Shown here: piece by piece, positions 1-5,043 of the stretch
Numbering within the stretch: the stretch's first letter is position 1
How the letters are laid out: each line of letters opens with the position of its first letter
The notes under the pieces: model-generated
The model's input: only the letters and a program-made list of their open reading frames with translations
What the model was told of the DNA's origin: nothing
The model's database searches: none
Source: Flavobacteriaceae bacterium
GTDB lineage: Bacteria > Bacteroidota > Bacteroidia > Flavobacteriales > Flavobacteriaceae
DNA: 5,098 nt
Direction: 5' to 3'
Assembly: GCA_947472705.1 (NCBI GenBank)
Contig: CANJDA010000157.1
Location: forward strand, 1 to 5,098
Made by a program: the position numbers and the translations under genes

Positions 1-48
1 AGATGTTTAATATAAATCACTGTTCAAAGTAAATCACAAAATAAAACA

Positions 49-102
49 ATGGAAACAGCAATCATTTAAACAGGAACAATTTATCAGTTCAAGGTTAAAG
101 AT
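49..102 (+). other. Ancestral 5' end of the glutathione peroxidase gene with in-frame TAA
   Basis: Reading from ATG 49 in the frame of the peroxidase gives METAII, a stop (TAA, 67-69), then TGTIYQFKVKD leading directly into LYGNDFDF. The part after the stop resembles the usual N-terminal strand of glutathione peroxidases, so these codons were once translated. A single base change from CAA (Gln) or AAA (Lys) to TAA explains the interruption. The ATG is preceded by an A-rich stretch (AAAATAAAACA), which is typical of Bacteroidota start sites that lack a Shine-Dalgarno sequence. No ATG, GTG or TTG lies between the stop and TTG 103 in this frame. Confidence 0.7.
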
Positions 103-552
103 TTGTATGGTAATGATTTTGATTTTGCCACCTTGAAGGGTAAAAAAATATTGATTGTAAATACTGCTTCGGAATGTGGATTAACTCCGCAATACCAAGA
201 TTTAGAGTCGATTTATGAGAAGTATAAAGATAAAAATTTTGTGATAGTAGGTTTTCCAGCTAATAATTTTGGTGCACAAGAACCAGGAAGTAACGAGCAA
301 ATTGCAAAATTCTGTAAAGAAAATTATGGCGTTACTTTTCCTATGATGAGTAAAATTTCGGTAAAAGGAAATGATATGCATAAATTATATCAGTTTTTAA
401 CGCAAAAAAGTAAAAATGGACTTCAAGACAGCGAAGTAGAATGGAATTTTCAGAAGTATTTAATCAACGAAAAAGGAGTACTAACAAAAGTGCTTTCACC
501 TCGAGTACTTCCAACCGATGCTGAAATTGTAGGTTGGATCAACGAAAAATAA
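103..552 (+). CDS. Glutathione peroxidase, cysteine type, with interrupted N-terminus
   Basis: This gene encodes a thioredoxin-fold peroxidase that reduces hydrogen peroxide or organic hydroperoxides. In bacteria the Cys-type enzymes usually take electrons from thioredoxin. All catalytic residues are visible, numbering from the TTG at 103: peroxidatic Cys25 in ASECGLTPQ, Gln59 in NNFGAQEPG, and Trp114-Asn115 in WNFQKYL. Cys71 in KFCKENYG lies 46 residues after Cys25, as the resolving cysteine does in thioredoxin-dependent members. The C-terminus is complete. The problem is the start. The TTG at 103 falls inside the conserved first strand (IYQFKVKDLYG), whose codons continue upstream in frame to a TAA at 67-69 and then to an ATG at 49. 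I infer that ATG 49 is the ancestral start and that codon 7 has become a stop. The gene may therefore be inactive, or translated weakly from TTG 103 or by readthrough. No partner gene is adjacent and a terminator follows directly. The family call is firm; whether the gene works is uncertain. Confidence 0.9.
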   Translation: MYGNDFDFATLKGKKILIVNTASECGLTPQYQDLESIYEKYKDKNFVIVGFPANNFGAQEPGSNEQIAKFCKENYGVTFPMMSKISVKGNDMHKLYQFLTQKSKNGLQDSEVEWNFQKYLINEKGVLTKVLSPRVLPTDAEIVGWINEK

Positions 553-573
553 TTGATCAACTATTTATAACAG

Positions 574-603
574 ACCTGATGGAGAAATTCATCAGGTTTT
601 TTT
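574..603 (+). terminator. Intrinsic terminator after the glutathione peroxidase gene
   Basis: A ten-pair stem is formed by ACCTGATGGA (574-583) and TTCATCAGGT (588-597), with one G-T pair and a GAAA tetraloop at 584-587. It runs straight into seven T residues (597-603). It lies 21 bases after the TAA at 550-552. It should end the peroxidase transcript and separate it from the next gene. Confidence 0.9.
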
Positions 604-706
604 GTTTATAAACAACTTTATATATCGACGATTGACACTACCTGTGTGGTTTGAAGAGTTTTTTTTACTTTAAACGATTTTAAAATGTTATAAAAAACAT
701 TGTTAC

Positions 707-714
707 TAAGTTTG
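707..714 (+). promoter_or_regulatory. Candidate Bacteroidota -7 promoter element
   Basis: TAAGTTTG matches the Bacteroidota housekeeping -7 consensus TAnnTTTG exactly. It ends 24 bases before the ATG at 739, which would give a leader of roughly 15-20 bases. The -33 element is poor: only TGTT at 686-689 sits at a workable spacing. The call rests on the -7 match and on the upstream terminator, which makes a new promoter necessary. Confidence 0.4.
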
Positions 715-738
715 AAATGTAATTAAGACATATTTACT

Positions 739-1113
739 ATGAAAGATATATTTAACCCTGTTTATAGAGTAGATTATATAGAAGGGCGTACGGCTGGTTT
801 AAATCCTTATATGAAAATCATGAACGGGGTATGTGAGGCATATGTGGAAGGTTTTAAACAAGGGAGGTCTGATTACGAAAATATGAATGGTAAAGTCTTG
901 CACGGGATACCAAAACTTATCGTAACCAATAAAGTGCTTGAAGATTTTCTATTGGCAGGAATGTTGGGAATGAGTATTAATGAAAATGGTTATACTGCCT
1001 TTCAAATTGATGTCATACAAAAATGGTATCAAAGTGGTGTTGAGAAATACGATGTTAGTCAGGGAGATTACCTTTTAAATATCCTTGAAGCAAACGAAAT
1101 TGACTTACTTTAG
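739..1113 (+). CDS. Hypothetical protein, 124 residues
   Basis: I do not recognise the family well enough to name a function. The frame is a convincing gene. It has an ATG after an A/T-rich leader, amino-acid composition typical of a folded soluble protein, and its own candidate promoter. There is no signal peptide, no membrane segment and only one cysteine (Cys32). The middle contains an aromatic and charged stretch (YVEGFKQGRSDYE, residues 35-47), followed by a hydrophobic segment with the look of a helix (VLEDFLLAGMLGMSI, about 66-80). The C-terminal third is acidic and probably helical. It is therefore likely a small cytoplasmic protein. Its stop (TAG, 1111-1113) lies in a short perfect palindrome, CTTACT-TT-AGTAAG (1104-1117). 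It stands alone, with no co-directional neighbour close by. The reading frame is well supported; the role is unknown. Confidence 0.8.
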   Translation: MKDIFNPVYRVDYIEGRTAGLNPYMKIMNGVCEAYVEGFKQGRSDYENMNGKVLHGIPKLIVTNKVLEDFLLAGMLGMSINENGYTAFQIDVIQKWYQSGVEKYDVSQGDYLLNILEANEIDLL

Positions 1114-1405
1114 TAAGAGTAATATATAAATCACCGCAATAGCTCTAGGTTCATTTCTAGCAATTTCTTTAATTTGCCTTTTTGTACTATAATCAATTCT
1201 ACTGCTTTCATTTGTACTTACAATGGAGGTAATTGTGTTTGAAATTTTTATTTTTTTCACAAAAAAAACTACCTCATCTTTATTAGTTTTCCCATTCTAT
1301 TCCCGTTGAATTTATCGTCTTGTGATTATTAGCATTTATAATGACTTTTGTGTTTTTAGTTTTTTTGGGATTTTTGGGTGTGTAAAAACATGCTTGTAAA
1401 TTCAT
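1105..1405 (-). pseudogene. Possible remnant of a minus-strand gene (two frames)
   Basis: The minus strand of this otherwise empty stretch holds two short open frames. The first starts at an ATG (1405-1403), runs 40 codons through VIINANNHKTINSTGIEWEN, and stops at 1285-1283. The second is in another frame. It is open from just downstream of a TAG near 1295 and contains a GTG at 1260-1258. It ends with SSRIDYSTKRQIKEIARNEP, then a hydrophobic tail and a TAA at 1107-1105. The two frames overlap near 1285-1295, so a single frameshift would join them into one product of about 100 residues. The second frame reads like real protein but matches no family I know. It would be convergent with, and overlap by nine bases, the hypothetical gene at 739-1113. 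Chance open frames in AT-rich DNA are a serious alternative. Confidence 0.25.
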
Positions 1406-1562
1406 GAAAAAGTATGTTTAGAGTCATAATAGAAACTAATTCAAATTTGTTTATAAAACAGAAATGGATTGATTTTTATTTCGTAAATTAGATATATAAA
1501 TGGCTGATTAGGTTATATATACTCGTCAGAAAGGCTTGAAATACCAACTAAATCATTTAAGC
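1114..1562. other. Intergenic region without an intact gene
   Basis: This stretch of about 450 bases has no convincing intact gene. The part up to 1405 carries the possible minus-strand remnant described separately. The rest (1406-1562) is AT-rich with long A and T runs. I found no full TAnnTTTG match with a good -33 partner ahead of the repeat gene, so its promoter is not identified. No strong hairpin terminator is visible after position 1113. Confidence 0.6.
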
Positions 1563-2336
1563 ATGAAAATTAAATTCCTATTTTTTAGTTGTTTATTTAC
1601 ATCCATAAGTGTATTTGGTAATCATTTACTTATGCCTAATGTAAATGATAAGTTATCGTTATCACCGATTTCAAATTTGCATATTATATTCAATCCGCTA
1701 ACTTCAAAAACGGATTGTAATAATGATGTAATTTTTTCTAATTTATTTGAAATTACATATTTTAATACTAATAATTGTAATAAGGATACCAATGTTTCAT
1801 TAATTGAAAAAAAAACAATGGAAGGTCTTTCGGGACTTACAAATAATTTATTTTTTTATATAGGAAGTTATCAAGAGCCTGATTGTAAAATTGTTATAAC
1901 TAATACTAAAACGTCAAAACAGTTTACTATTATTGGAACCAATGAGGTTGGGGATTATGAATTTGTAGATTTACCCTATGGTACATATAATTATGAGGTT
2001 ACTAAAGATTGTTATATAAAAGTTACTGGTACTGTGGTAGTTGATAAACAGACTAGTAGTGGGCCAGTTGAGGTATTCTTAAATGATTTAACAGATCAAA
2101 CTACGAATAATTTATTTTTTCATATTGGAAGCATTCAAACTAAGTATTGTAAAATTACTTTGACCGATATTTATACTTACGAACAAGTTGTTATTAACGG
2201 AACCAATAGTCTTGGTGAATATAAATTTAGTAATCTGCCCTTTGGAACATACGAATATAGCATCACTAAAGATTGTTTTGCAGAAGTTACAGGTACAGTA
2301 GATGTTGATTGTCAACCCAGGCAATTTAGCAGATGA
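1563..2336 (+). CDS. Repeat protein, segment 1: signal peptide and repeats 1-2
   Basis: The ATG at 1563 opens a classic Sec signal peptide: MKIK, a hydrophobic core FLFFSCLFTSISVF, and probable cleavage near G-NH. I prefer it to the TTG at 1536, which would add nine polar residues ahead of the signal. Residues 21-91 match nothing I know and contain two cysteines. Repeat 1 starts at 1836 and repeat 2 at 2100. Each carries the pattern NNLFFxIG, a Cys-Lys-Ile strand, GTYxYxxTKDC and GTVxVD. Repeat 1 lacks the third cysteine (VVVDKQ instead of VDCQ). Read without a shift, the frame ends at TGA 2334-2336, shortly after CCC-AGG-C, giving a 257-residue product with an export signal but no T9SS tail. 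Such a product would stay in the periplasm. Confidence 0.8.
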   Translation: MKIKFLFFSCLFTSISVFGNHLLMPNVNDKLSLSPISNLHIIFNPLTSKTDCNNDVIFSNLFEITYFNTNNCNKDTNVSLIEKKTMEGLSGLTNNLFFYIGSYQEPDCKIVITNTKTSKQFTIIGTNEVGDYEFVDLPYGTYNYEVTKDCYIKVTGTVVVDKQTSSGPVEVFLNDLTDQTTNNLFFHIGSIQTKYCKITLTDIYTYEQVVINGTNSLGEYKFSNLPFGTYEYSITKDCFAEVTGTVDVDCQPRQFSR

Positions 2337-2859
2337 GGTTTATTTAAGCGACATGGTAGCTTTGACAGGCAATAACGTGTTTTTTTATGTTGGACAAATT
2401 CAGGAGGAAGATTGTACTATTTTGCTAACCAATACGGTTACTTATCAAGAAATGGTAATAACAGCAACGGATTATAATGACAATTATGTATTTGAAAACG
2501 TACCCTATGGAACATATAATTATGTAATAACTAAAGATTGTTTTAAAACAGTAACAGGAAAAGTAACTGTCAATTGTCAACTGAACAATGCACCAATTAA
2601 TGTTTCATTAAATGTAGTACCTCTAACTACTAATAATTTGCTTTTCTATATTGGATATCCTCAAAATACAAATTGCAAAATCACTTTAACAAATACTATT
2701 ACAAATGTAAAAGTGTCTTTAACGGGAACGAATAGCCTTGGTGAATATAAATTTAGTAATCTACCTTTTGGAACGTATGATTATAGTATCACTAAAAATT
2801 GTTTTGAAGAAGTCATAGGCTATGTTGATGTTGATTGCCAACCCAGGCAATGTAGCTGA
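2302..2859 (+). CDS. Repeat protein, segment 2: repeats 3-4
   Basis: This frame is +1 relative to segment 1 and overlaps it by 35 bases. Its first ATG (2302) lies inside the codons GAT-GTT-GAT of the preceding repeat, so it is probably a by-product of the repeat sequence and not a true start. The product would also lack any signal peptide. The meaningful reading starts at GGC 2320, directly after the slippage heptamer. It completes repeat 2 (GNLADEVYLSDMV), then covers repeat 3 (from 2365) and most of repeat 4 (from 2626). All three cysteines are present in both repeats. Repeat 4 is nearly the same protein as repeat 6. By eye about 22 codons differ synonymously and about seven change the residue, which points to selection on the protein in this frame. 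It ends at TGA 2857-2859, just after the second heptamer. Confidence 0.65.
   Translation: MLIVNPGNLADEVYLSDMVALTGNNVFFYVGQIQEEDCTILLTNTVTYQEMVITATDYNDNYVFENVPYGTYNYVITKDCFKTVTGKVTVNCQLNNAPINVSLNVVPLTTNNLLFYIGYPQNTNCKITLTNTITNVKVSLTGTNSLGEYKFSNLPFGTYDYSITKNCFEEVIGYVDVDCQPRQCS
2316..2322 (+). other. Candidate +1 frameshift site 1 (CCC-AGG-C)
   Basis: In the incoming frame the codons are TGT CAA CCC AGG CAA TTT AGC AGA TGA. Skipping one base lets proline be read as CCA, followed by GGC AAT, which restores the repeat. A P-site tRNA-Pro with anticodon UGG pairs better with CCA than with CCC. The A-site codon AGG appears nowhere else in the in-frame reading of this gene, where the other arginines are AGA. 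The layout parallels the yeast Ty1 +1 site CUU-AGG-C. Function is inferred. Confidence 0.5.
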
Positions 2860-4936
2860 CGAGGTTTATTTAAGTGATATGGTAGCTTTGACAGGTACTG
2901 ATTTATTTTTTCATATTGGAAGTGTTCAAGAGCAAGACTGCTCCATTCTGTTGACCAATACAGTTACTTTTGAAGAAATAGCAATAACAGGAACGGACTA
3001 TAATAATGATTATGTATTTGAAAACGTACCTTATGGAGTATATGATTATCAGGTTACCAAAGATTGTTTTAAAACAGCAATAGGTAAAGTAACGGTTAGT
3101 TGTCAACCAAACAATGCGTCAATTAATATTTCATTAAACGGTTTGGTGCCTCTAACTACCAACAATTTATTTTTCTATATTGGGTACCCTCAAAATACAA
3201 ATTGCAAAATTACGTTGACTAATATTGCTACAAATGTAAAAGTGTCATTAACGGGGACGAATAGTCTTGGTGAATATAAATTTAGCAATCTGCCTTTTGG
3301 AACGTATGATTATAGCATTACTAAAGATTGTTTTGAAGAAGTTTTAGGGACAGTAGCTGTCGATTGTCAACCAGATAATGTAGCTATTGAAGTTTATTTA
3401 AGTGATATGGTAGCTTTGACAGGTAATAATTTATTTTTCCATATTGGAAGTATTCAAGAGAAAGATTGTACTGTTTTGATAACCAATACAGTTACCTATG
3501 AGCAATTTTCTATTACAGTAACAAATAATATTGGTGATTATGAGCTCGAAAACGTATCTTATGGAACGTACGATTATGAAATCACCAAAGATTGTTTCAA
3601 TAAAATAGTAGGGAAGGTGGCGGTTTATTGTACGCCAAGCAATGCGGGAATCGTTGTTTCTTTAAATAATTTAACGCCTCAAACAGCTAATAATTTATTT
3701 TTTTATGTTGGTAGTATTCAAGAAGAAGATTGTAAAATTGAGTTAACTAATACTCATACACAATTGTCCTTAATTGGAACAAATAATCTTGATGATTATG
3801 TCTTTGAAAATTTACTTTACGGAACCTATGATTATGTAATTACCAAAAATTGCTTTGAAAAAATAACGGGGTCGGTAGTGGTTGGTTGCCAGCCAAATAA
3901 TGAAGGAGTAGCTGTGTTGTTAAATGGTATGGTACCTATAACATTTAATAATTTATTTTTCCATATTGGAAATACTCAAGAACAAGATTGTAAAATTTCG
4001 TTGACCAATACGACTACAAATGAAAATGTTTCTTTAACGGGAACGAATAGTCTTGATGAATATAAATTTAGTAATCTGCCGTATGGAACATACGAATATA
4101 GCATCACTAAAGATTGTTTCGCTGAAGTTACAGGTACGGTAGATGTAGATTGTCAACCAAACAATGAATCAGATGAGGTTTTCTTAAATAATTTGACACC
4201 TTTGACAACTAATGATTTGTATTTTCATATTGGAGATGTACAAGAAGAAGATTGTACTATTTTACTAACTAATGCAGATGTTCATTTTCAATTATCTACT
4301 ACTGGCACGGATGATTATGGTAATTACGAGTTTAAAAATTTAGCCTATGGCACCTACAATTATACTGTCACAAAAAAATGTTTCAATACTGCAAAAGGGT
4401 TTGTAACGGTTGAGTGTAAGCCAAAAAATGAAGCAGTTATTGAGTATATTAGAAATTTTCTTCCAGTTACTATTGATAATACGATTAGTCAAAATGGCAA
4501 TGTTTTATCGGCTAATGCTTCTGGGATGAGCTATCAATGGGTTTCATGTGATACAAATAATGAAATTATTAATGAAATAAATCAAAGCTTTATAGTTGTC
4601 ATCGATGGAAAATATTCAGTCAAAATTTCGAATGAAAATTGTTCTGTAATGTCAGATTGTTTGAGTGTAACAAGTTTAGATTTAGAAAAGGATAAATTGG
4701 AATCATTTTCTACTTATCCTAATCCAGTTGATAAAAATTTGGAAATTGAAATGAATGACGTTTATCAAAATATATTTATTGAAATTATTAATATCAATGG
4801 TCAAATTGTATTCAGAGCGAAATACTCTGATGTAAAAAATATTAATTTAATAATTCCTGAACTTAGTTCTGGATTTTATATCCTAAATATTGATGCTGAT
4901 AACCATTTGTTTGCTAAAAAGTTTATAAAAAAATAA
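2822..4936 (+). CDS. Repeat protein, segment 3: repeats 5-10, Ig-like domain and T9SS sorting tail
   Basis: This frame is +1 relative to segment 2 and overlaps it by 38 bases. The ATG at 2822 again sits in the repeat's GTT-GAT-GTT codons and no signal peptide follows. The real reading probably enters at GGC 2846. Numbering from the 2822 ATG, repeats 5-10 start at residues 24, 112, 200, 288, 374 and 462. Repeat 8 is two residues shorter than the rest. All six repeats keep three cysteines. Residues 551-618 form an Ig-like domain of a kind common in flavobacterial secreted proteins (SGMSYQWVSCD, then ENCSVMSDCLSV). The last 73 or so residues are a type A T9SS sorting tail: STYPNPVDKNLEIE, ININGQIV, SGFYILNID and the basic end FAKKFIKK. 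No terminator is evident after the TAA. Confidence 0.85.
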   Translation: MLMLIANPGNVADEVYLSDMVALTGTDLFFHIGSVQEQDCSILLTNTVTFEEIAITGTDYNNDYVFENVPYGVYDYQVTKDCFKTAIGKVTVSCQPNNASINISLNGLVPLTTNNLFFYIGYPQNTNCKITLTNIATNVKVSLTGTNSLGEYKFSNLPFGTYDYSITKDCFEEVLGTVAVDCQPDNVAIEVYLSDMVALTGNNLFFHIGSIQEKDCTVLITNTVTYEQFSITVTNNIGDYELENVSYGTYDYEITKDCFNKIVGKVAVYCTPSNAGIVVSLNNLTPQTANNLFFYVGSIQEEDCKIELTNTHTQLSLIGTNNLDDYVFENLLYGTYDYVITKNCFEKITGSVVVGCQPNNEGVAVLLNGMVPITFNNLFFHIGNTQEQDCKISLTNTTTNENVSLTGTNSLDEYKFSNLPYGTYEYSITKDCFAEVTGTVDVDCQPNNESDEVFLNNLTPLTTNDLYFHIGDVQEEDCTILLTNADVHFQLSTTGTDDYGNYEFKNLAYGTYNYTVTKKCFNTAKGFVTVECKPKNEAVIEYIRNFLPVTIDNTISQNGNVLSANASGMSYQWVSCDTNNEIINEINQSFIVVIDGKYSVKISNENCSVMSDCLSVTSLDLEKDKLESFSTYPNPVDKNLEIEMNDVYQNIFIEIININGQIVFRAKYSDVKNINLIIPELSSGFYILNIDADNHLFAKKFIKK
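2842..2848 (+). other. Candidate +1 frameshift site 2 (CCC-AGG-C)
   Basis: This is the same heptamer at the homologous place two repeats later (TGC CAA CCC AGG CAA TGT AGC TGA). The distance from site 1 is 526 bases, which is 175 codons plus one base. The third homologous position, near 3371, reads CAA CCA GAT AAT and has no extra C, so its frame is continuous. Confidence 0.5.
4712..4933 (+). other. T9SS C-terminal sorting domain (type A)
   Basis: The coding segment begins TYPNPVDKNLEIEM, passes through IEIININGQIVF and SSGFYILNID, and ends with KKFIKK. These are the hallmark blocks of the Por secretion tail: YPNP near the start, a central NxxG turn, GxYxLxI, and a lysine-rich C-terminus. 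The family tail is usually about 70-80 residues, as here. It marks the protein for export across the outer membrane. The tail is normally removed on secretion. Confidence 0.9.
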
Positions 4937-5015
4937 GTGTTATTATTGAGAAGAATTAAAGGTATAAATTGATTAATAAAATAGTTGCAGCGTGTTAAAT
5001 TCCTATACAACTTTA

Positions 5016-5029
5016 GTATATTTGTATAC
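5016..5029 (+). promoter_or_regulatory. Candidate menD promoter element with dyad symmetry
   Basis: TATATTTG at 5017-5024 matches the Bacteroidota -7 consensus TAnnTTTG exactly and lies 19 bases ahead of the menD ATG. The expected transcription start near 5030 would leave a leader of about 13 bases. The -33 partner is weak (GTTA at 4994-4997, spacer 19). The element sits inside the inverted repeat GTATA-TTTG-TATAC. A further TATAC half-site lies at 5004-5008, so a repressor operator is conceivable. Confidence 0.45.
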
Positions 5030-5043
5030 CTTAATTAGAAACA

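Larger units (their letters stand above)
1836..4468 (+). repeat. Ten tandem repeats of about 264 bp (88 residues)
   Basis: The repeat starts are at 1836, 2100, 2365, 2626, 2891, 3155, 3419, 3683, 3941 and 4205. Unit lengths are 264, 265, 261, 265, 264, 264, 264, 258, 264 and 264 bases. The two 265-base units are the ones that carry the extra C. The protein consensus is roughly TxNNLFFxIGSxQExDCKI, LTNT, GTNxxGxYxFxNLPYGTY, xYxITKDCF, GxVxVDCQPNN, then a valine/leucine strand. The GTYxYxVTK...GxVxV section resembles PEGA/CnaB-like beta-sandwich repeats, in which an aromatic or glycine usually stands where this family has Cys. Units also alternate in type: 2-3, 4-5 and 6-7 form a two-unit super-repeat of about 526-528 bases. 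Divergence between units is largely synonymous. Confidence 0.9.
1563..4936 (+). other. Composite gene for a T9SS-secreted cysteine-rich repeat protein, split by two +1 frameshifts
   Basis: Read through both shifts, this locus encodes one 1123-residue protein. It has a signal peptide (about residues 1-20), a unique segment (about 21-91), ten repeats of about 88 residues (92-968), an Ig-like domain (about 969-1037) and a T9SS sorting tail (about 1048-1123). The shifts fall at residues 252 and 427, each at the end of a repeat's VDCQP motif, and each uses the heptamer CCC-AGG-C. Skipping one base at each site restores CQPGN followed by ADEVYLSDMV, which matches intact repeats elsewhere in the gene. 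I infer that this is a single gene rather than three. By family knowledge, proteins with this layout cross the inner membrane by Sec, are carried over the outer membrane by T9SS, and end up secreted or surface-attached, often in adhesion or gliding-related roles. The exact role here is unknown. The alternative is a pseudogene or a sequencing artefact. Confidence 0.75.

Noticed and set aside
632..652. TTGAC followed by GTGGTTTG as a promoter for the 739 gene
   Set aside because: The -7 portion lacks the TA of TAnnTTTG, and the element at 707-714 is a better match and closer to the start.
685..700. Inverted repeat ATGTT-N6-AACAT upstream of the 739 gene
   Set aside because: Only five A/T-rich pairs, which is expected by chance in DNA of this composition. 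It is not strong enough to call an operator or terminator.
1104..1117. Palindrome CTTACT-TT-AGTAAG as a terminator
   Set aside because: The stem is short and A/T-rich with almost no loop and no T run after it, so intrinsic termination is not supported.
1536..1562. Upstream TTG start for the repeat protein
   Set aside because: It would place nine polar residues before a textbook signal peptide. The ATG at 1563 gives the correct basic start followed by the hydrophobic core.
2112..2324. Open frame on the minus strand, 70 codons
   Set aside because: It is antisense to repeat 2 and its product is a low-complexity mirror of the repeat codons. A similar shadow appears antisense to repeat 5, so it comes from the repeat sequence.
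2903..3106. Open frame on the minus strand, 67 codons
   Set aside because: It is antisense to repeat 5, has no start context, and its Ile/Tyr/Phe-rich product is expected from reversed AT-rich codons.
1836..4468. Regular repeats as a CRISPR array
   Set aside because: Units are about 264 bases, directly adjacent without spacers, and encode a conserved protein pattern.
2302..4936. Segments 2 and 3 as independent genes starting at ATG 2302 and 2822
   Set aside because: Both ATGs fall within codons of the preceding repeat, no signal peptide follows, and each starts in the middle of a repeat unit. Coupled re-initiation cannot be excluded but would give non-exported fragments.
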